From the IMG/VR virus record IMGVR_UViG_3300043449_000513, positions 1 through 31,024 of that record: a DNA stretch of 31,024 bases; one strand, written 5' to 3'. Shown in pieces: positions 20,265-26,506 of this stretch. Position 1 is the first letter of the stretch; each line of letters starts with the position of its first letter. The notes under the pieces are model-generated. The model saw only the letters and a program-made list of their open reading frames with translations, was not told where the DNA came from and searched no databases. Source of the stretch: a virus. The position numbers were made by a program, and so were the translations under genes.

Positions 20265-20370
20265 ACAAATCGTCAGCCTCTGTTCTTACCAAACCTCCCC
20301 CAGCGTCAGCCTATAACCTGTCATAAATTACCCAAAACCTCGCAAATTGTCCCATATAAACCCCAAACCC

Positions 20371-20523
20371 ATGAAAACCACACCAACCGATTTCCGACGC
20401 TGGCAACTCCACATCCGCAAGGCTTGCGTCAACTGCAACCGTCCCGACAAAAGCGAAACCATTAAGGCTTGGTCCGTCAACTGGACCCTGCTCGGTCGAA
20501 TCCTTCAAGCCAAAAACGCTTAG
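20371..20523 (+). CDS. Small hypothetical protein, 50 residues
   Basis: ATG 20371 follows a typical leader (ataaaccccaaaccc), and TAG 20521-20523 lies two bases before the next ATG. The product begins MKTTPTDFRRWQLHIRKACV and includes CVNCNRPDKSE and a C-terminal helix (WTLLGRILQAKNA). It is basic, with two cysteines (CVNC) that could bind metal or form part of a compact fold. GC content returns to the phage average here. No family is recognised. Confidence 0.55.
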   Translation: MKTTPTDFRRWQLHIRKACVNCNRPDKSETIKAWSVNWTLLGRILQAKNA

Positions 20524-20525
20524 TC

Positions 20526-20705
20526 ATGGAATGGATTAAATGCTTGGACCGAATGCCGACACCTTACGAGCCTGTCCTGATTTTCACGACCGACATGAAC
20601 CAAGCCTACGCATGGCTCGGAGATGGCCGTTGGTACTACGAGCATCAAACGTGGTTCCTAATTGAAGTAAGCCATTGGATGCCCCTACCCCCAAACCCGT
20701 TTTAA
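20526..20705 (+). CDS. DUF551-like small protein
   Basis: Start 20526 is chosen as it follows the previous stop by two bases; the longer frame from 20469 overlaps that gene. The 59-residue protein reads MEWIKCLDRMPTPYEPVLIF, then DGRWYYEHQ, then VSHWMPLPPNPF. The pattern W-I...D..P......V......W..V.HW.PLP..P is characteristic of the DUF551 domain common in phages. Its function is unknown. It ends one base before the DnaA-like gene. Confidence 0.7.
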   Translation: MEWIKCLDRMPTPYEPVLIFTTDMNQAYAWLGDGRWYYEHQTWFLIEVSHWMPLPPNPF

Positions 20706-20706
20706 C

Positions 20707-21012
20707 ATGGACCTAATCACTCGTACAATCCTCGGCTACACGGCAGAGGTCGTTGGGGTGAACCCCGACCAAATCATCAGCAACATCAAGACCCGTGAAT
20801 TTGTACTGGCTCGCTCAATCTTTGCCGACATAGCTTACTCCGAATACATGTACAGTTATTCTCGCATCGGCCGAATCCTCAATAGGGACCACGCCACGGT
20901 CATGCACAACATAGAAGTCCTGAACAACCAGATGTGGCAATTACCATCAATCAAGCACCTTCGTAAGGAAGTTTTCAACAGGACCAAAGAATTTCTGCAA
21001 CATCCGCAGTAA
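20707..21012 (+). CDS. DnaA domain IV-like DNA-binding protein
   Basis: This 101-residue protein matches the C-terminal DNA-binding domain of DnaA: an N-terminal helix MDLITRTILGYTAEVVGVNP, LARSIFADIAY, then SYSRIGRILNRDHATVMHNI, with the signature RDHATVMHN at 60-68 (host DnaA has RDHTTVLHA-like). There is no AAA+ ATPase domain. It would recognise DnaA boxes and could mark the phage origin or compete with host DnaA. A perfect box lies at 19944-19952. The gene sits between a DUF551-like gene and a sigma-like gene. Confidence 0.75.
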   Translation: MDLITRTILGYTAEVVGVNPDQIISNIKTREFVLARSIFADIAYSEYMYSYSRIGRILNRDHATVMHNIEVLNNQMWQLPSIKHLRKEVFNRTKEFLQHPQ

Positions 21013-21032
21013 TCTATGCAATCTTTGCGTGA

Positions 21033-21581
21033 GTGAACGCAGAGAGCATCGTCCTCGAATTATACCGCAGCGGTGAAATCCGCAAGGCTTGCCTCACCAT
21101 AACCGGGGGCAATCCGCTTTGGAAGGACCTCGAACAAGAGGTCGTCCTGATTCTGCTGGAAAAAGACCCCGACAAGATTACCAAGATGCAGGTCCAAGGC
21201 TACCTGCGTTTTTACATCGTTCGGCTGATCATGAACCTGTACCGGGGCAACAACAACCAGTTCGCGAAGAAGTACCGTCATCACGACGAGCGGGTCGAAG
21301 TGGATCCCGAAACCCAAGAACTAAGCAAGGACTACGACTCCCTGCTTGACGACCTTTGGGCTATTGCCCAGCAAGAGATGGACTCTTGGGCCAAGGACGG
21401 AGCCTTTCCGTACGACAAGGAACTGCTGAACCTGCTGATGCAGACTGGCAATATGAAGGCTATGAGCAGGGAAACGGGCATCCCGTACCGTTCCATCATT
21501 TACTCCATCGAGCAGGCCAAGGTCAAAATCAAAAACGCAATTGAGTCCAATGGATATACTGGTCTATCCCATCCTGATTAG
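21033..21581 (+). CDS. RNA polymerase sigma-like protein
   Basis: The GTG start at 21033 is six bases after AATCTTTG (21020-21027), one mismatch from a TAnnTTTG element. The 182-residue protein has sigma region 2-like features: PLWKDLEQEVVLILLEKDPD, then QVQGYLRFYIVRLIMNLYRG (about 54-73), then basic FAKKYRHHDERV. The C-terminal helix-turn-helix MKAMSRETGIPYRSIIYSIE with QAKVKIKNAI (about 139-168) resembles region 4. It may redirect host RNA polymerase to phage promoters, such as the NACATTTAC elements (hypothesis). It overlaps the next gene by 32 bases. Confidence 0.6.
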   Translation: MNAESIVLELYRSGEIRKACLTITGGNPLWKDLEQEVVLILLEKDPDKITKMQVQGYLRFYIVRLIMNLYRGNNNQFAKKYRHHDERVEVDPETQELSKDYDSLLDDLWAIAQQEMDSWAKDGAFPYDKELLNLLMQTGNMKAMSRETGIPYRSIIYSIEQAKVKIKNAIESNGYTGLSHPD

Positions 21582-21801
21582 TGCGCTTGCGACCCTTGCG
21601 GTCGTGGAGTTCAGGGTCCTGCCTTCGTGGTTCTACGCTTTGCCCTTCGCCAAGCGGAAGCCGTTTTCGTGCATGACCTGCTTTGGGTTTTGGCTCGGCT
21701 TTGCTCTGACCCTGCCGACCTGCCAATGGTACTTGGCCCCTATCCTCGGCCTTGCATCTTCAGCCACCGCAATAATCATCCGGGAATGGACCTTCAAATG
21801 A
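21550..21801 (+). CDS. Small membrane protein with CxxCxGFW motif
   Basis: ATG 21550 is preferred over TTG 21541. The 83-residue protein has two or three hydrophobic helices: ILVYPILISALATLAVVEF (3-21), FGFWLGFALTLPT (about 48-60) and YLAPILGLASSATAIII (about 64-80). The cysteine motif FSCMTCFGFWLG resembles DUF1360-type small membrane proteins. It overlaps the sigma-like gene by 32 bases and the next gene by four (ATGA). The role is unknown. Confidence 0.6.
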   Translation: MDILVYPILISALATLAVVEFRVLPSWFYALPFAKRKPFSCMTCFGFWLGFALTLPTCQWYLAPILGLASSATAIIIREWTFK

Positions 21802-22067
21802 CCAACGAGCAGTTCGTCGTGGCCCAAAAGCATCGCAAGTACTGGGACCAATATGTGGCATCGCTGACCATGCGACTGCCACCCGATGCCGTTGGGGAAC
21901 TGCAAGCCATCCTGACCGCTCACGGACGACCGCCTACGAATTGGTGGTGTGCGGACTGCGTAAAATCAGCCCTCCAATACATTTACCTACAAGCGGACTT
22001 GTTCCTCGAAGTCAACCAAAACACCGTAACCCACCCCCTGAATGCCCCTGCCAATCCCGAACAATAA
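21798..22067 (+). CDS. Small hypothetical protein with WWCADC motif
   Basis: Start 21798 gives the ATGA overlap with the membrane protein gene; the frame from 21627 overlaps it out of phase. The 89-residue product begins MTNEQFVVAQKHRKYWDQYV and carries PTNWWCADCVKSALQYIYLQ (about 45-64), where CADC may bind metal. It is probably helical. No family is recognised. An internal copy of TACATTTAC lies at 21978-21986 but without the upstream TTG. It overlaps the next gene by 26 bases. Confidence 0.55.
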   Translation: MTNEQFVVAQKHRKYWDQYVASLTMRLPPDAVGELQAILTAHGRPPTNWWCADCVKSALQYIYLQADLFLEVNQNTVTHPLNAPANPEQ

Positions 22068-22506
22068 CGAGTCAAGAGAAGGCTTCATCGGTCGTTGCAT
22101 GAGCAATAACGAGGCCAATGCGGAGTTCCCCGATACGGCTCAAAGATTAGCCGTTTGCGGCTCAACATGGGAGAATCACAAGAGGCAGCAGTTCGAGTCT
22201 TATTCGGATTACGGCCAAGAGATTCGGGCCAATGCAAAGAGGGGGATAGAACTCAACGAACGCAACGGGAACAGGTGTGCGACGCAGACGGGTAAGGTCC
22301 GAGCGCAGCAGTTAGCCAATGGGGAAGCCATATCGGTTGAAACCATCAAGCGGATGCACTCCTACCTCTCAAGGGCTGAAACCTACTACGACAATGCAGA
22401 CGATACCTCGGACTGCGGTTACATCTCCTACCTCCTTTGGGGTGGCAAGTCGGCTCTCTCATGGTCAAGAAATAAACTCCGAGAACTTGGCGAACTCGAA
22501 GGCTAA
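22042..22506 (+). CDS. Phage-region protein with FxxRCM...RxAVC domain
   Basis: The 154-residue protein has an N-terminal segment FIGRCMSNNEANAEFPDTAQ followed by RLAVCGSTWE (about 15-44). This is a pattern I recall from phage proteins encoded near terminases and proteases. A C-terminal segment ISVETIKRMHSYLSRAE...CGYISYLLWGGKSALSWSRNKL (about 97-147) resembles a domain often fused to head maturation proteins. It could be a packaging or capsid-assembly accessory protein. It lies 172 bases upstream of the terminase small subunit, with one small gene between. No catalytic residues are evident. Confidence 0.55.
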   Translation: MPLPIPNNNESREGFIGRCMSNNEANAEFPDTAQRLAVCGSTWENHKRQQFESYSDYGQEIRANAKRGIELNERNGNRCATQTGKVRAQQLANGEAISVETIKRMHSYLSRAETYYDNADDTSDCGYISYLLWGGKSALSWSRNKLRELGELEG

Positions 22507-22537
22507 GGATGACGAAGAGGCCCAAGTGCAGGCTCGG

Positions 22538-22678
22538 ATGGACTCGCTGATGATGGTGATAACCACCCTCTGCGACTGCATCGGAGCGGTGGATGAATCC
22601 AATGCCCCGAACCAGTACGAAGTGAAAATGAAAATCGTAAACAAGATAAGCGACCTAATCGACAAAATCGAATACTAA
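22538..22678 (+). CDS. Small helical protein before the terminase
   Basis: The frame ends at TAA 22676-22678, overlapping the TerS ATG by one base. ATG 22538 gives 46 residues starting MDSLMMVITTLCDCIGAVDE and ending KIVNKISDLIDKIEY. A TTG at 22487 would give 63 residues with an acidic N terminus (MANSKAKDDEEAQVQAR) and a 20-base overlap with the upstream gene. The longer frame from 22319 is unlikely since it overlaps that gene for most of its length. No family is recognised. Confidence 0.5.
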   Translation: MDSLMMVITTLCDCIGAVDESNAPNQYEVKMKIVNKISDLIDKIEY

Positions 22679-23091
22679 TGGCAGGCCGACCCCCAATTTG
22701 GAATACCCCCGAAGAACTATGGGCTGCGTTTGAGCAGTATCGAGCCGAGAACAAGGCCAACCCCTATCGTGTGCAGGACTATGTCGGTAAGGATGGGGTC
22801 ATGGTTTACCGGGACAAGGAGCGTCCGATTACCTTTCGGGGCTTTGAGGGATACCTTGCAGAGAATGGTGTTTGCCACAACCTATCGCAGTATCAAAAGG
22901 GAGATAGCGACCATCACAAGCAATTTTTACCCATCATCACACGCATAAGGCTTACCTGCGACAAGGATATGCTGGAGGGTTCAAGTGCTGGCGTTTACTC
23001 GGCCAACATCGCCTCACGTCTGCTTGGCTTGGTTGACAAGCAAGAGAACACGGTCCACATCGAGCAACCCCTATTTGGCGATGGACTTTAA
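22678..23091 (+). CDS. terS: Terminase small subunit (P22 gp3-like)
   Basis: The 137-residue protein begins MAGRPPIWNTPEELWAAFEQ and contains RPITFRGFEGYLAENGV, HKQFLPIITRIRLTCDKDML and EGSSAGVYSANIASRLLGLVDK. This is the order seen in P22 gp3-type DNA-packaging proteins: a GRPP N terminus, a helical DNA-recognition core and a C-terminal oligomerisation segment. It recognises phage DNA and stimulates the large subunit. It overlaps the previous stop by one base and contains the TerL start at 23081 within its last 11 bases. Confidence 0.8.
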   Translation: MAGRPPIWNTPEELWAAFEQYRAENKANPYRVQDYVGKDGVMVYRDKERPITFRGFEGYLAENGVCHNLSQYQKGDSDHHKQFLPIITRIRLTCDKDMLEGSSAGVYSANIASRLLGLVDKQENTVHIEQPLFGDGL

Positions 23092-24291
23092 GTACACCAC
23101 GGCCATAAAAAGAATTAGGCAGATGCAAGCCCGAAAGAAGGTTATTCAGGGCGGGACATCTGCCGGAGGTTAACCCCCGCTCGGCAACGGGTGGGGGTAG
23201 GAAAAACGCTCGCCATCCTTGCGGTCCTAATCGACATCGCAGCCAAGAACAAGACCGAGATTTCGGTAGTTTCCGAATCCATCCCCCACCTACGGAGGGG
23301 GGCAATCAAAGACTTTGCCAAGGTCATGCAATGGACGGGCCGATGGGTCGCAGACCGATGGAACAAGACGCTGCTGACCTACAACTTCGCTAACGGCTCG
23401 GTCATCGAGTTCTTTTCGGCCGATTCCGAGGCAAGGCTCCGAGGGGCAAGGAGGCAGGTCGTTTACATCAACGAGGCGAACAATATCGACTTCGAGTCCT
23501 ACTACCAACTTGCAATTCGTACCAGTGAGGCCATCTACATCGACTTTAATCCGACCCACGAATTTTGGGCGCATACCGAGGTCCTGCGAGAGGACGATTC
23601 CGAACTGCTCATCCTGACCTATCAGGACAACGAGGCTTTGCCCGACACGATTAGGAGGGACATCGAACTGAACCGCACCAAAGCCGAAACCTCTGCCTAC
23701 TGGGCGAACTGGTGGAAGGTCTACGGCCTCGGTCAAGTCGGGACGCTCCAAGGTGCGATATACGAGGACTTCGAGGTCGTGGAGGGTATAGATGTCAGCC
23801 GTGCGAAATTCGTCGCCCTTGGGCTTGACTGGGGCTTTAGCAACGACCCTACGGCATTGGTCGCTATCTACCGCCAAGGGGACTGTCTGCTGATCCAAGA
23901 ACTGCTCTACGCAACAGGCCTCACGAACCAAGACATCGCAGACAAGTTGCGGTCCTTGGGGATCACAAGGGCTTGGGAGATAGTGGCCGATTCAGCAGAA
24001 CCGAAGTCCATCGAGGAAATCTACCGACTTGGTTTCAACATCAAGCCTGCCGAAAAAGGTCCCGACTCGGTCAGGAACGGGATAGACATCCTGAAACGCT
24101 TTAAATTGCAGGTTACCAAGGATAGCACCAACCTGATTAAAGAACTGCGGTCCTATACTTGGGCGACCGACAAAGAGGGCAAGAACACGGGGGTTCCCAT
24201 TGATTCATTCAACCACGCCTGCGATGCGATGCGGTATGTGGCACTCAATAAGTTACGGGTCAGTAACTCAGGGAAGTACGTTGTGGTGTAG
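23081..24291 (+). CDS. terL: Terminase large subunit, interrupted in Walker A (candidate translational bypass)
   Basis: From ATG 23081 the frame reads MDFKYTTAIKRIRQMQARKK, then VIQGGTSAG, then GGT and stop TAA 23171-23173. The rest of the protein continues in another frame from GGA 23200-23202 as KTLAILAVLI to the stop at 24291. Joining GGA 23165-23167 to GGA 23200-23202, which removes 35 nt, gives a 391-residue terminase with canonical Walker A GGTSAGKT (24-31) and Walker B VVYINEAN (115-122). The nuclease-domain features LGLDWGFSNDPTA, ADSAEPKS and NHACDAMRY follow. This ATPase/nuclease packages DNA. Without joining, the product either stops at 30 residues or, from GTG 23191, lacks the P-loop start. 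Bypass, insertional inactivation and assembly error all remain possible. Confidence 0.85.
23168..23202 (+). other. 35-nt hairpin insertion in terL, candidate byp element
   Basis: The segment between the matching GGA codons contains the in-frame stop TAA (23171-23173) and a hairpin. ACCCCCGCTCG (23173-23183) pairs with CGGGTGGGGGT (23188-23198), 11 pairs including two G-U wobbles, around GCAA (23184-23187). It ends with the second GGA (23200-23202). G-U pairs indicate RNA-level folding. Length 35 shifts frame, so readthrough cannot rescue the gene. T4 gene 60 has the same elements: matched GGA codons, a stop just after take-off, and a hairpin with a tetraloop. No similar element was seen elsewhere in this window. 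Confidence 0.6.
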
Positions 24292-24296
24292 CTTTG
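24289..24296 (+). promoter_or_regulatory. Candidate promoter -7 element TAGCTTTG after terL
   Basis: TAGCTTTG fits TAnnTTTG; its TA is within the terL stop (TAG 24289-24291). It is 20 bases before ATG 24317, with a leader agtactaaacctctaaaca that resembles the leaders at 14378 and 14509. No TTG is found at the ideal spacing. Confidence 0.45.
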
Positions 24297-24316
24297 CAGT
24301 ACTAAACCTCTAAACA

Positions 24317-24544
24317 ATGACACACACAAGAGAACAAATCAATCGACTGAAGCACTGGAATATTGAAATCTCATTCCTTGACCGAGGATGCCTTGTCAGG
24401 GTGGGATGCAAGTCATTTGCCTTTGAGAGCATTGAACAGGCAATGGCAGAACTTGTAGCATACACCAAAGACCCGATTGGTGTTAGCAAGAATTATGCGC
24501 CAGAGGAGTTTGTTGAACCAGAGAAATGCAGGGCAGAGGGATGA
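24317..24544 (+). CDS. Small hypothetical protein, 75 residues
   Basis: The product begins MTHTREQINRLKHWNIEISF and contains LDRGCLVRVGCKSFAFESIE, a small alpha/beta arrangement, then AMAELVAYTKDPI. It is acidic at the C terminus (EEFVEPEKCRAEG). No family is recognised. It follows a candidate promoter and is coupled to a membrane micro-gene by ATGA, starting a small-gene cluster between terminase and glycosyltransferase genes. Confidence 0.6.
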   Translation: MTHTREQINRLKHWNIEISFLDRGCLVRVGCKSFAFESIEQAMAELVAYTKDPIGVSKNYAPEEFVEPEKCRAEG

Positions 24545-24642
24545 ACACCGAACGCATCCTTGACCTGCTCATCGAAATCGGCAAGACGCTTGCAGCCGTT
24601 TTCTTCATCATCACCCTTCTAACCCTCCTTTGGACCCAATGA
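24541..24642 (+). CDS. Single-pass membrane micro-protein, 33 residues
   Basis: ATG 24541 and TGA 24640-24642 overlap both neighbours by four bases, filling an otherwise unassigned gap. The product MNTERILDLLIEIGKTLAAV continues as a hydrophobic helix (FFIITLLTLLW). A polar N terminus with one membrane helix is typical of small phage membrane proteins. Function unknown. Confidence 0.55.
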   Translation: MNTERILDLLIEIGKTLAAVFFIITLLTLLWTQ

Positions 24643-24773
24643 ACAAACATTACAAATTTGAACTGCATTGCGAGGCTGGCGTTTACTACGCTGACTCGCT
24701 GCTTGGCCTAATCCTTCAAGTCATTAGGCATCGCTTTTGGCATTTGACGCATGATGGTGTTTGGATGGATTAG
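24639..24773 (+). CDS. Small hypothetical protein, 44 residues
   Basis: ATG 24639 overlaps the previous stop (ATGA), and TAG 24771-24773 lies one base before the next ATG. The product begins MNKHYKFELHCEAGVYYADS and ends HRFWHLTHDGVWMD; it is rich in His, Tyr and Trp. No family is recognised. Precise fit between two coupled genes is the main support. Confidence 0.55.
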   Translation: MNKHYKFELHCEAGVYYADSLLGLILQVIRHRFWHLTHDGVWMD

Positions 24774-24774
24774 T

Positions 24775-25428
24775 ATGAAAGTCGTCCACTACTACCACAT
24801 CTACTGCGGAGGCAACTGGCAGTTAATCCTGAACCAACATATGATGGCGGTCTGCAACTACGGCCTCATCAACGTATTGGACGAGATAAGGGTCGGCATT
24901 GTCGGTCCTCCCGAACAACGCAAAGCGGTCAAGGAGGTGCTGGAGAACTCGATGGTGGCCGATAAGGTCAAGGTCGTGGTTACCCGAACCAACGCTTGGG
25001 AGCAGGCGACCCTGACCGAGATGTACAAGGCGAGCCAAGAGGAAGAAGCCGTGTACCTGTACGCTCACACCAAGGGAGCAAGCGACCCATCGCTTATAAA
25101 CCAACTTTGGAATCGAAGTATGACCTTCTTCAACGTGGTGGCTTGGGAACGCTGCCTTCAACTGCTGGAGGGAGTCGATGCCGTAGGCTGCCATTGGATC
25201 ACCAAAGAACAGTTTCCGCACATGGCAGACCACAACAACCCCGAAGGCTATCCCTACTTTGGTGGGACCTATTGGTGGGCGAAGTCGAGCCACATCAAGG
25301 AACTCGGTGAGCCGAAACGGGACCACCGCTGGCAAGCCGAACATTGGATTGGCAAGAAGCCCGACACGAAGGTTCACGATACCAACCCCGGATGGCCTTC
25401 ACCAGAACGCTTTGTCATAACTTTTTAA
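24775..25428 (+). CDS. Putative glycosyltransferase-like protein
   Basis: ATG 24775 (MKVVHYYHIYCGGNWQLILN) is preferred to 24751, which lies in the previous gene. The 217-residue product contains LDEIRVGIVGPPEQRKAV, VYLYAHTKGASDPSLINQLW (around 97-116), then a domain with VDAVGCHW, YPYFGGTYWWAKSSHI and HWIGKKPDTKVHD. The YxYxHTKG, WN and FGGxxWW features are those of a GT-A-like glycosyltransferase family found in surface-glycan loci; the DxD is not obvious. Gene neighbours (GT2 and methyltransferase) support sugar chemistry. The acceptor is unknown. Confidence 0.6.
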   Translation: MKVVHYYHIYCGGNWQLILNQHMMAVCNYGLINVLDEIRVGIVGPPEQRKAVKEVLENSMVADKVKVVVTRTNAWEQATLTEMYKASQEEEAVYLYAHTKGASDPSLINQLWNRSMTFFNVVAWERCLQLLEGVDAVGCHWITKEQFPHMADHNNPEGYPYFGGTYWWAKSSHIKELGEPKRDHRWQAEHWIGKKPDTKVHDTNPGWPSPERFVITF

Positions 25429-25970
25429 TGTCCTTCATCAATATCGTTACGCCCTGCTCAAGACCCGAAAACCTTGGAGCCATTGCGGATTCAATAAACA
25501 TTCCTAAGAATCATTACAGGTGGATTGTGGTGTTTGATGCAGACGAGGTTCCTTCCATTGGAATCCCTGCAAATGCAGAGGCACACGCCTATCACGTTGA
25601 AGGAGGTTCTGCTGGACATTCCCAAAGGAACTTCGCAAATAAACTGATTCAAGGTGGCTATGTCTTGCAAATTGATGATGATACCATCCTGCATCCTGAT
25701 TTTTGGGAAGCGGTCAAGGACTGCACCGAGGACTTGGTATGTTGGAAGCAGTGCCATAAAGACGGCCTACACCGTCTAAATGCAGGTGAGTGGCATCTCG
25801 GCCACATTGACTCTGGGTCTTTTATGGCTGACCGCAAAGTCATAGGCGACTCTCAATGGATTTTCAACCGATACGATGCGGATGGCTACTTTGCGCAAGA
25901 GATGCGAGCCAAGACCGAAAGCGTTAAAACAATTCAACAATACCTTTCATTTTACAACTATTTACGATGA
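25428..25970 (+). CDS. Glycosyltransferase family 2-like protein
   Basis: Start 25428 overlaps the previous stop by one base (TAATG). The 180-residue protein begins MSFINIVTPCSRPENLGAIA, followed by YRWIVVFDADEVPS, SAGHSQRNFANKLI and GYVLQIDDDTILHPDFWE with the DDD (83-85) metal/sugar-binding motif near the centre. These are hallmarks of GT-A fold family 2 transferases. It is short, so it is a minimal catalytic domain. It overlaps the methyltransferase by four bases, suggesting a coupled modification pathway, possibly for virion glycan, host surface glycan or phage DNA. Confidence 0.75.
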   Translation: MSFINIVTPCSRPENLGAIADSINIPKNHYRWIVVFDADEVPSIGIPANAEAHAYHVEGGSAGHSQRNFANKLIQGGYVLQIDDDTILHPDFWEAVKDCTEDLVCWKQCHKDGLHRLNAGEWHLGHIDSGSFMADRKVIGDSQWIFNRYDADGYFAQEMRAKTESVKTIQQYLSFYNYLR

Positions 25971-26506
25971 AACAAGACAAATCCGAACGCTTGCAGGAAT
26001 TACGCAACACACCGAGGGTTTATTGGACCGCTCTTGAGAATGAAAATAAGGTGGACGGCCTCATTGACCTTTGTCAAAAGTACCTCAATCCAACAGACAA
26101 ATGCGTAGAGGTTGGATGCTTTTCAGGGGTCAGTAGTCAGGTCATCGCCCTGCATTGCGGAGAGTTGCATTGCGTTGACCCTTGGTCTTGGGGTGCAGTA
26201 GCACAAGCCGAGCAAATGTTTGACTCAATGCTTGCGAATTACCCTAACATCATCAAGGTCAAGATGACCAGCGTTGAGGCATCCAAGCAGTATGCCGACG
26301 GCTCTCTTGACTTCGTGTACATTGACGCTGACCATTCCTACGCCTCGGTCGTTGCAGACATCAACGCTTGGAAGCCCAAGGTCAAGCCGGGCGGTTATAT
26401 CGCAGGCCACGACTCCTATATGCCCGAAGTCTTGAAGGCGGTTATGGACTGCCTCGGTGAACCCTTGCAATACTTCACCGACACCTCTTGGATTGTTAAG
26501 TTATGA
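25967..26506 (+). CDS. Class I SAM-dependent methyltransferase (Methyltransf_24-like)
   Basis: The 179-residue protein has the SAM-binding motif VEVGCFSGVSS (47-57), a motif II acidic residue at D71 (HCVDPWSW) and LDFVYIDADHSYASVVADIN (114-133). The last strand region is KVKPGGYIAGHDSYMPE. This is a Rossmann-fold methyltransferase like those acting on sugars or small molecules in glycan loci. Following a GT2 gene, it may methylate a transferred sugar. Overlaps of four bases link it to both neighbours. Confidence 0.8.
   Translation: MKQDKSERLQELRNTPRVYWTALENENKVDGLIDLCQKYLNPTDKCVEVGCFSGVSSQVIALHCGELHCVDPWSWGAVAQAEQMFDSMLANYPNIIKVKMTSVEASKQYADGSLDFVYIDADHSYASVVADINAWKPKVKPGGYIAGHDSYMPEVLKAVMDCLGEPLQYFTDTSWIVKL

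Noticed and set aside
20045-20312. CGTCAGCC repeats as origin iterons
   Set aside because: Three copies of an eight-base word (20045, 20271, 20304) without regular spacing are too weak to support iterons.
23119-23202. -1 frameshift across the terL interruption
   Set aside because: The -1 frame is open from 23119, so a shift could give a continuous product, but it would keep the insertion (RRLTPARQRVGVGKT) and lose the P-loop glycine spacing. No classical slippery heptamer is visible.
23168-23202. Self-splicing intron or intein in terL
   Set aside because: 35 nt is far too short for group I, group II or intein elements.
23290-23931. 213-codon minus-strand frame opposite terL
   Set aside because: It is antisense to a clearly coding region with terminase motifs and has no promoter or leader.
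23191-24291. Terminase starting at GTG 23191
   Set aside because: This would lack the N-terminal helix and a true Walker A (GxxxxGKT), and the GTG lies inside the hairpin. The upstream segment from ATG 23081 supplies exactly the missing part.
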